Origin: Nitrospinota bacterium
GTDB taxonomy: Bacteria; Nitrospinota_A; UBA7883; JADGGD01
Assembly: GCA_015229165.1 (NCBI GenBank)
Contig: JADGCD010000015.1
Span: 1 to 18,864 of the forward strand
Length of the DNA: 18,864 nt
Direction of reading: 5' to 3'
The notes beneath the pieces were generated by a model. It was not told the DNA's origin, ran no database searches, and saw nothing but the letters and a program-made list of their open reading frames with translations. The translations under genes and the position numbers were made by a program. Positions 1 to 5,369 of this stretch are shown piece by piece (within the stretch, counting starts at the first letter, position 1; the number at the start of each line of letters is the position of its first letter).

Positions 1-2
1 TG

Positions 3-599
3 GCCAATTTCGTGCCGGTGGTGGGGAAGTTCAACATCGAGACCGACCGGCGCAAGCTGGCGTTGCAGCGGGTGACGCAGCTTGCCAACTACGACATTCT
101 GACCGGCTGCGCCAACCGGCGGCTCTTCTTCGAGCTGGTCAAGCAGGGGCAGAGCCGGGTCCGTCGCCACCATACGCCGGCGGCCCTCTTTTACGTCGAT
201 CTGGACGGGTTCAAGCAGGTGAACGACCGGTACGGCCACGGCGCGGGGGACATGGTCCTGAAGGAAGTGGCCCGCCGGATGCAACGGGCGGTCCGGGAGA
301 ACGATCTGCTGGGACGTCTCGGGGGGGACGAGTTCGCCCTGCTGGCGGAGGAGATCCCCGACCGGGAGACGGCGGTGGCGCTGGGGGAGAAGCTGATCGC
401 CACCACCCGGGAGCCGGTGACCCTGCTGGACGGCGTGGCGACCATCGGCATGTCGGTGGGGATCACCCTCATCGACCCGGAGCGGGGGGAGTCGGTGAAG
501 GGGCTCATCAAGAAGGCAGACGAGGCGATGTACGAGGCGAAGCTGGCGGGGAAAGGGGTCTGCAGGGTCTGGAGCGAGATGACGGAAGAGCCGGTTTAG
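3..599 (+). CDS. GGDEF-domain diguanylate cyclase, C-terminal part (5' end outside window)
   Basis: Makes the second messenger c-di-GMP from two GTP. The reading frame is open to the left edge, so the true start and any sensory N-terminal domain lie upstream; an internal GTG at 12 is only the first possible start inside the window. Counting from that GTG (195 residues), the GGDEF domain fills residues 25-190. The catalytic signature GGDEF is intact at 104-108. An RxxD product-inhibition site (R95-E-N-D98) lies exactly five residues before it, as in feedback-inhibited enzymes. The DLDGFKQVND block at 63-72 and the NRR segment at 35-37 are also typical. I see no EAL domain after it. It ends in TAG at the edge of a 35-nt repeat, convergent with the next gene. 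Family assignment is firm; the input signal is unknown. Confidence 0.93.
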   Translation, partial: ANFVPVVGKFNIETDRRKLALQRVTQLANYDILTGCANRRLFFELVKQGQSRVRRHHTPAALFYVDLDGFKQVNDRYGHGAGDMVLKEVARRMQRAVRENDLLGRLGGDEFALLAEEIPDRETAVALGEKLIATTREPVTLLDGVATIGMSVGITLIDPERGESVKGLIKKADEAMYEAKLAGKGVCRVWSEMTEEPV

Positions 600-633
600 C
601 AGATCGTGGAATAACTATCTGCGTTGGCTCCGG
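599..633. repeat. 35-nt interspersed repeat, copy 1
   Basis: This stretch fills the space between two convergent stop codons (TAG at 597-599 and, on the other strand, TAA at 635-637). It matches 11642-11676 at 29 of 35 positions without gaps; the last 16 bases (618-633) are identical. It contains a 6-bp inverted repeat, GCAGAT (599-604) and ATCTGC (617-622), with a 12-nt loop, which could act as a two-way transcription barrier, although no T-tract follows. A 9-bp direct repeat CCGGTTTAG (591-599, 630-638) brackets the element and includes both stop codons. Confidence 0.7.
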
Positions 634-634
634 T

Positions 635-1033
635 TTAGTGCCGGTATATGCGGCTCTCGACGAGGAGTCCTTCCTCGTAGCAGAGGCGTAGCGAGGAGGG
701 GTCGATGAAATCTCCCCGGAAGCCGAGACGCCAGTAATCGCACGTATCGCCGGTCTGGTCGGGGGGGCCGAGTCCTTCGACCACGATGCGCCGCTTGATC
801 CCCGGCGTCAGCCGGGTCAGCAGGTGGTCGACCATCCGGGAGCGGGGGGTGTTCCGGTCGTACAGGTCGACGGGCGCCCGCCATCCGGCTGGATCGAAGG
901 GGATCGGGTCGATGGGGGCGAGGAAGTGATACGCCTTGATCAGCACGGCGCCGATGGCCAGCAACAGGACGGCGGCGACGCCCCGCACTCCCCACAACAA
1001 GGCCCGTTTGAGCCCCTTTTTCAATCGACCCAC
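635..1033 (-). CDS. Small membrane-anchored protein, SmpA/BamE-like periplasmic domain (hypothetical)
   Basis: Encodes 132 residues. A basic N-terminus (GRLKKGLKRALLW) precedes one hydrophobic helix at about residues 13-33, predicting an inner-membrane anchor with the remainder outside the cytoplasm. The C-terminal domain has the order helix, 'LTPGIKRRIVVEGLGPPD', 'DYWRLGFRG', 'LRLCYEEGLLVESRI'. This resembles the two-helix, beta-sheet pattern of SmpA/OmlA (BamE)-type proteins; that fold suggestion is my inference from pattern, not a family match. The start chosen is GTG at 1033, with GAGG four bases upstream; it overlaps the end of the preceding gene by 13 bases, so the two are probably co-translated. 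Function unknown. Confidence 0.7.
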   Translation of the reverse strand: MGRLKKGLKRALLWGVRGVAAVLLLAIGAVLIKAYHFLAPIDPIPFDPAGWRAPVDLYDRNTPRSRMVDHLLTRLTPGIKRRIVVEGLGPPDQTGDTCDYWRLGFRGDFIDPSSLRLCYEEGLLVESRIYRH

Positions 1034-1629
1034 ACGACCTCGAAGGGCAGCTTTATCTCCCGCTGTTTCATCAGGGCGCGGGCTTTGTCGTAGACCCCCC
1101 GGTCGTCGGTGTTGAAGCTTATTTCGTCGTCCTGGCTGATAAGCGAGAGGGTCTCTCCCTCGCCGCCGACGATGGCGCAGACGGTGGAACGCACGGTCAG
1201 TTGGGGCAACAAGAGGGCGACGCCGGTGGCGATCTCGTCGGCGGCGATCTCGATGACATCCATGGCCTTGCCGTCGGCGACGACGCGGGAGAGAACGGCG
1301 CCTTCGTCTTTGGTCAGGTAGCCGTGCCCGATGAGGCTCTCCAGTTCGTCGTCGGCCCAGTCGTCGTCGAGGGGGATGAGCCTGAGCGGGGCCTGCCCGA
1401 GGTCGACGAGGAGGGTCAACAGGGTCTCGATCATGGCCCGTTCGACGTGCCGTCCTTCGCCTGCCGGTTCCAGCAGGCCGTCGGCGCCTTTTTGGGGGCT
1501 GGTCAGGTTGGTGAAGTCGAAGCCGTAGTAGTCGCCGGTGTCGTAGCAGAGGGAGCGGCCGTCGTCGCAGGGGACGATCCCTTCTTCATGGAGCGTGGCT
1601 ATATAGGGCTCTTCGTCGAGATAACGCAT
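1021..1629 (-). CDS. Hypothetical acidic cytoplasmic protein
   Basis: Encodes 202 residues and I do not recognise the family. It has no signal peptide, membrane segment or cysteine cluster. The composition is acidic, with an Asp-rich segment 'LDDDWADDELESLIGHGYL' at about 106-124 followed by a region that reads like a small winged-helix or degradation-adaptor fold, but no catalytic motif is visible. The ATG at 1629 is preceded by a GGGAG ribosome-binding site with about four bases of spacing. A GATAAT -10 element lies at 1662-1667. The downstream gene overlaps it by 13 bases, so both form a two-gene unit reading toward the GGDEF gene and diverging from the tRNA-Ser gene. Confidence 0.72.
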   Translation of the reverse strand: MRYLDEEPYIATLHEEGIVPCDDGRSLCYDTGDYYGFDFTNLTSPQKGADGLLEPAGEGRHVERAMIETLLTLLVDLGQAPLRLIPLDDDWADDELESLIGHGYLTKDEGAVLSRVVADGKAMDVIEIAADEIATGVALLLPQLTVRSTVCAIVGGEGETLSLISQDDEISFNTDDRGVYDKARALMKQREIKLPFEVVWVD

Positions 1630-1661
1630 GGGGTCTCCCTGATGATCGGTCGTGTGGGGTT

Positions 1662-1667
1662 ATTATC
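1662..1667 (-). promoter_or_regulatory. Predicted -10 element for the 1629 gene
   Basis: On the minus strand the hexamer reads GATAAT (5 of 6 to TATAAT). It is placed to start a transcript near 1655 with a leader of about 26 nt before the ATG at 1629. I find no convincing -35 at 16-18 bp, so this is a position-based prediction. Confidence 0.4.
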
Positions 1668-1712
1668 CCGCACCGGCGGGGGAAACGCCATGCGGACGGG
1701 AGAAAAGGGGCC

Positions 1713-1721
1713 TGCTATACT
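1713..1721 (+). promoter_or_regulatory. Extended -10 promoter of tRNA-Ser
   Basis: The string TGCTATACT is an extended -10 (TG, one base, then TATACT with 5 of 6 matches). It is followed by a G/C-only stretch apart from one T up to the tRNA at 1731. Its distance fits initiation just before the mature tRNA 5' end. A recognisable -35 is lacking, which the extended -10 can compensate. A GC-rich discriminator is the known hallmark of stringently controlled stable-RNA promoters; that regulation here is inferred. Confidence 0.6.
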
Positions 1722-1730
1722 GGGGCGTCC

Positions 1731-1816
1731 GGAGGGTTGGCCGAGTGGTTTAAGGCGACGGTCTTGAAAACCGTTGAGTGAAAGCTCCGTGGGTTCGAAT
1801 CCTACACCCTCCGCCA
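1731..1816 (+). tRNA. tRNA-Ser (anticodon UGA)
   Basis: An 86-nt class II tRNA. Acceptor stem GGAGGGT (1731-1737) pairs with ACCCTCC (1806-1812), followed by discriminator G and an encoded CCA (1814-1816). The anticodon stem is ACGGT/ACCGT (1758-1762, 1770-1774), with loop CTTGAAA carrying anticodon TGA at 1765-1767. The long variable arm (GAG...CTC, about 1776-1787) is the serine-type identity feature. The T arm is GTGGG-TTCGAAT-CCTAC. It reads UCA and, by wobble, other UCN codons. It is single, with its own promoter and terminator, and lies about 1.4 kb from serS, which charges it. Confidence 0.97.
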
Positions 1817-1837
1817 CGGGCGACGCCACGTCGCGGC

Positions 1838-1858
1838 CGGGCGAAGGCCCGTTTTCTT
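1838..1858 (+). terminator. Intrinsic terminator of tRNA-Ser
   Basis: A 5-bp GC stem CGGGC (1838-1842) / GCCCG (1847-1851) with a GAAG tetraloop is followed directly by TTTTCTT. It is placed 22 nt after the tRNA CCA. The string GCCCGTTTTCTTCC (1847-1860) recurs exactly at 11686-11699 behind another hairpin. Confidence 0.75.
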
Positions 1859-1897
1859 CCTCCCGTTGCGCACAAACAGGTCGGCGTCTTCGCCGCC

Positions 1898-3133
1898 TCA
1901 CGAGTGGACGGTGTGGCTTCGGCAGGCGCTGTAGAACGAGTAGACTTCCATGTAGCCGGCCCCTTCCAGATCGAGAAACGCCAATCCCAGCGAGACTTTC
2001 CCTCCCCGACGCTCGACGCTTTTCACCGCGCAGGCGAGCCCTTCCACGTTTTTTCCGGGGGGTATGGCAAGGTCGATCAGGATGTTTTCCCCCACCGTGT
2101 AGACGCCGTCGTCGGCCACGAACAGCCCCCCCCCCGACGAGAGGTCGATAAACGCCCCTTCGGAGCGGGCGCCGCCGTTTGCCACGACGCTCCCGGCGAT
2201 AAAGGTCTTTATCCGGGGGCTCTTGCGCAGGCTCACCCGGTCGAAGGTTTCGGGGAACTTGAAGACCCAAAGGAGAAAGGGGGGTTTGAGATATTGTTTG
2301 AGCAGGGCGGATTCGAAGGAGAAGACTTCTCCCCCCTGGAAAAACCGTACGCCGTAGATCTGCCCCGGCGCCGCCACCACCGGCCCTTTCTCTTTCACCG
2401 GTATCTCCAGCAGCGCATATTTGAGGGCCCGGTAGCCCCGCAGGGTAGTGACGACCCGCTCTCCGGCCAGTTGCACCAGACTTCGTTCCCCCACCGGCAG
2501 CGCCTCTCCCCGGACGATGGCCTCCACATCGACATGGTGTTCCCGGTTGTGGTACCGCTCCATTCTTTCGAAGAACGACTCCATGGTGGTGTCGTGGTCG
2601 ATGCCGACGAACTGGAGGCCGTAGGCCGATCCTTTTCCCCGATGCTCCAGCCGTCGGCGGATATAGGCTTCGGCCGCCGCCGTCCGCTCCCCCAGCGGCA
2701 GGTGCCCGGTCATCAGGATCTTGTCCCCCTCCTGATAGGCCCGCTCGCAGATCAGGCGGCACCCTCCCCGGGAGAGGTCGGTGATAACCCCGTCGTTGTG
2801 CCCCACCTCTTTCCCCCCCATGTTCCGGTAGACGGTGACCGGCATGGTGATGTCGAAACGGGAGGCGGTCCGGCGGTCGTTCTCCATGATGTCGTCGGGC
2901 CAGCCGAAGACCAGCAGGTTCAGTTCGGGGAGAAGGGCCAGGCAGGGGGCGGCAAAGCCGTAGTAGCGTCCGTCATGGTCGATCCGGCAGAGGGCTTCGC
3001 TTCCGGGGATGTTCCGCCACGCGCCCGGGGGGGCGTCGATCAGGAAATAGGCGCCCTCTTTCCATCCCCGGACCATGGTGTGGGTGGTCCCGGGGTCCCC
3101 TTCGAGGGTGATGTCGATACCGGCGGCGAACAT
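1898..3133 (-). CDS. Tandem PilZ (YcgR-like) protein, putative c-di-GMP receptor
   Basis: Encodes 411 residues without signal peptide or membrane helix, so cytoplasmic. It contains two successive YcgR-like units, each a beta-rich N-terminal domain followed by a PilZ domain. Unit 1 has R88-TAS-R92 (RxxxR) and D119-L-S121-R-G-G124 (DxSxxG). Unit 2 has R303-KSP-R307 and D330-L-S332-S-G-G335. Both sets match the residues that bind intercalated c-di-GMP in characterised PilZ proteins, so both halves should be competent. Known YcgR proteins brake the flagellar motor; most have one unit, and the target here is unknown. The ATG at 3133 is preceded by GGGGGGAT. It follows serS by 118 bp on the same strand. 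The GGDEF gene at the left edge could supply its ligand. Confidence 0.88.
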   Translation of the reverse strand: MFAAGIDITLEGDPGTTHTMVRGWKEGAYFLIDAPPGAWRNIPGSEALCRIDHDGRYYGFAAPCLALLPELNLLVFGWPDDIMENDRRTASRFDITMPVTVYRNMGGKEVGHNDGVITDLSRGGCRLICERAYQEGDKILMTGHLPLGERTAAAEAYIRRRLEHRGKGSAYGLQFVGIDHDTTMESFFERMERYHNREHHVDVEAIVRGEALPVGERSLVQLAGERVVTTLRGYRALKYALLEIPVKEKGPVVAAPGQIYGVRFFQGGEVFSFESALLKQYLKPPFLLWVFKFPETFDRVSLRKSPRIKTFIAGSVVANGGARSEGAFIDLSSGGGLFVADDGVYTVGENILIDLAIPPGKNVEGLACAVKSVERRGGKVSLGLAFLDLEGAGYMEVYSFYSACRSHTVHS

Positions 3134-3196
3134 GGAATATCCCCCCGGCGCAACGCTTCTGCGCCCTGTGTCCCGTCTTAACGGAATCGCCCACTA

Positions 3197-3225
3197 CCCG
3201 CCCTTTCCATCATACGACGGGCGGG
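3197..3225 (-). terminator. GC-rich inverted repeat downstream of serS
   Basis: A perfect 7-bp inverted repeat, CCCGCCC (3197-3203) and GGGCGGG (3219-3225), encloses a 15-nt loop between the serS stop and the PilZ start. No T-tract follows on the minus strand, so it may be a pause site, an mRNA-stabilising hairpin or a weak, factor-assisted terminator rather than a classical one. Confidence 0.3.
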
Positions 3226-3251
3226 GGCAAAAGAGGGGGGGAGTTCGCGTC

Positions 3252-4526
3252 CTACCCGGAAATGACCGTCCGCCCCCCCATGGAGGGGCGCAAGACTTCG
3301 GGAATGGTCACCGTGCCGTCGGCGTTCTGGAAGTTTTCGAGAATCGCCACCAGCGTCCGCCCCACGGCCAGCCCGGAGCCGTTGAGGGTGTGGGGGAACT
3401 CCGGTTTCCCCTTCGGTTCCCGGCGGAAGCGCAGGTTCATCCGGCGGGACTGGTAGTCGGTGAAGACCGAGCAGGAGGAGATTTCCCGGTACTTTTCCTG
3501 GCTCGGCACCCAGACTTCCAGATCGTAGGTCCGGGCGGCGGAGAAGCCGAGGTCCCCGGCGCACAGGGCCATCACCCGGTAGGGGAGCCCCAGGAGTTGG
3601 AGGACCTTCTCGGCATGCCCGGTCAGCGCCTCCAGCGCGGCGTCGGACTCTTCGGGACGGACGATGCGGACCAGCTCCACTTTGTGGAACTGGTGCTGGC
3701 GGATCAACCCGGTGGTGTCCCGGCCGTACGATCCGGCCTCGGCCCGGAAGCAGGGGGTGAAGGCGACAAAGGCTTTCGGCAGATCGGCGCCGTCGAGAAT
3801 CTCCCCGGCGTAAATGTTGGTCACCGGCACTTCGGCGGTGGGGATCAGCCAGTAGTCGGCCCCTTCGATCTTGAAGAGGTCTTCCTTGAACTTGGGGAGC
3901 TGCCCTGTTCCCCGCATGGTCTCCGACGAGACCATGTAGGGCGCCAGCGTCTCGGTATAGCCATGCGCGCCGGTGTGGAGGTCGAGCATGAAGTTGATCA
4001 GCGCCCGCTCCAGCCGGGCTCCGTCGCCGAACTGGAGGGAGAACCGGGCGCCGGAGAGTTTGGCCGCCCGTTTCAGATCGAGGATGCCCAGCGCCTCTCC
4101 CACTTCGTGGTGGGGTTTGGGGGTGAAGGCGAAGGTCCGGGGGGTTCCCCAACGGCGGATTTCGACGTTGTCGGCTTCGAAGGCGCCGTCGGGGACCGCC
4201 GGGTGGGGGAGGTTGGGGATGGTCAGCAGCCGGTCGGCCACCCGCTCGTCGATCTCCTTGAGGAGGGCTTCCAGCTCCCGGGCCTCGTCGGCGATCCCCC
4301 GGACCCGGGCTTGCAGGCTCTCCGCGTCCCCCCCCTCTTTTTTTATCTGGCCGACCTGCCGGGAGAGGTCGTTGCGCTCTTTCTGGAGCGCCTCGGTCCG
4401 CCCTACCAGCTCCCGTCGGCGGACGTCCTCTTCCCGGAGGAGGTCGAGGCCGTAGTCTTTGCCCCGCCGGGCCAGAGCGGCTTCCACGGCGGCGAAATCG
4501 TCACGAATCCGTTTGATGTCGAGCAT
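3252..4526 (-). CDS. serS: Seryl-tRNA synthetase
   Basis: Charges tRNA-Ser (and tRNA-Sec) with serine using ATP in the cytoplasm. The 424-residue length is normal. An N-terminal coiled-coil arm (about 30-110) that grips the long variable arm is followed by the class II catalytic core. This shows the TAEVPVTN serine-binding segment (about 229-236), motif 2 around 'FRAEAGSYGRDTTGLIRQHQF' (about 261-281) and motif 3 'GSGLAVGRTLVAILENFQ' (about 382-399). The ATG at 4526 gives the conserved MLDIKRIRDDF start, although no clear Shine-Dalgarno precedes it. Only 39 bp separate it from the upstream TPR lipoprotein gene, so it is likely co-transcribed with gyrA. The single tRNA-Ser in the window lies just beyond the PilZ gene, on the opposite strand. 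Confidence 0.98.
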   Translation of the reverse strand: MLDIKRIRDDFAAVEAALARRGKDYGLDLLREEDVRRRELVGRTEALQKERNDLSRQVGQIKKEGGDAESLQARVRGIADEARELEALLKEIDERVADRLLTIPNLPHPAVPDGAFEADNVEIRRWGTPRTFAFTPKPHHEVGEALGILDLKRAAKLSGARFSLQFGDGARLERALINFMLDLHTGAHGYTETLAPYMVSSETMRGTGQLPKFKEDLFKIEGADYWLIPTAEVPVTNIYAGEILDGADLPKAFVAFTPCFRAEAGSYGRDTTGLIRQHQFHKVELVRIVRPEESDAALEALTGHAEKVLQLLGLPYRVMALCAGDLGFSAARTYDLEVWVPSQEKYREISSCSVFTDYQSRRMNLRFRREPKGKPEFPHTLNGSGLAVGRTLVAILENFQNADGTVTIPEVLRPSMGGRTVISG

Positions 4527-4565
4527 GGGTATGACGCAGGGGGTGAAGGGGGGCGGCAGGGTTCC

Positions 4566-5369
4566 CTACCGGGTGACTTTTTTCTCTTTGCGCTTGATGA
4601 CCGATTCGATTTTCCGGGAGATCAGCTCCTTGTTCGGCCACTGCTTTTTCATCTCCCGGTAGGCTTTCAGGGCGTCGTCGAGCCGGTCCATCTCCTCGTA
4701 GAGGATGGCCACGGCCAGCCGCATGTCGTATTCGTACCGCCCGCCGGGATCTTTCTTCAGCAGGGTCAGGAACAGCTTGAGGGCGTCCTCCGACTCTCCC
4801 GAGATGAATTTGCAGTTGGCGATCTTGTAGAGGATGTCCTCTTTCATCGGGGTGTTCGGGAACTTGTTGAGCAGCTCGGTGTACTCGATCTCCGCCTGGG
4901 CGTAGTTCCCCTTGGCGAAGTAGGCCTGCCCGATCTTGGCCCGGTACTCGTCCTCGGCCACTTTCCCGGCGTATTCGTTGATGATCCGCTGGTACTGGAG
5001 GATCGCCAGGTCGTAGTTGGCGGTGGCGTTCAGGTAGATGTCGGCGATGTAGTTGTGGGCGGCCAGGTGCAACTCCTGGTCCCCCCCCTGGGCGACGGCG
5101 CGGCTGAAATAGTCGATGGCCTTGTCCGGCTCTTCGAGGTTCAGGTAGTGAATCTCCCCCAGCCGGAAGAGGGCGCGGGCCGCCAGATCGTCGTCGCTGG
5201 CCCGTTCCGAGACCACCATCAGCTTGGTCACCGCCTCCGGGTAGCGTTCGTCGATCCAGAGCTTCTCCGCCTCGAAGTAGACCTCCTTGTTGTCGTCCAC
5301 GCAGCCCGGGGCGCCCAGGAGCGCAAGACCCAGCGCGATCCGGGCCAGGAGGCTATGCGTCGGGTTCAT
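4566..5369 (-). CDS. TPR-repeat lipoprotein (BamD/YbgF-like)
   Basis: Encodes 267 residues. A short hydrophobic signal ends in 'LALLGAPGC', giving a lipidation cysteine at residue 23; the lipobox is non-canonical at -3 (Ala) and has Pro at -2, so lipoprotein status is likely, not certain. From about residue 30 to 250 the protein is a run of roughly six tetratricopeptide helix pairs, with recognisable 'A..Lf.LGEIHY', 'YDLAILQYQRII' and 'YAQAEIEYTELLNKFP' units. The C-terminus is Lys-rich. Such proteins are periplasmic or outer-membrane scaffolds for envelope assembly; the exact partner is not evident. The start ATG lies 17 bases inside the end of gyrA, with GAGGAG ten bases upstream, so translation is probably coupled to gyrA. 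Confidence 0.85.
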   Translation of the reverse strand: MNPTHSLLARIALGLALLGAPGCVDDNKEVYFEAEKLWIDERYPEAVTKLMVVSERASDDDLAARALFRLGEIHYLNLEEPDKAIDYFSRAVAQGGDQELHLAAHNYIADIYLNATANYDLAILQYQRIINEYAGKVAEDEYRAKIGQAYFAKGNYAQAEIEYTELLNKFPNTPMKEDILYKIANCKFISGESEDALKLFLTLLKKDPGGRYEYDMRLAVAILYEEMDRLDDALKAYREMKKQWPNKELISRKIESVIKRKEKKVTR

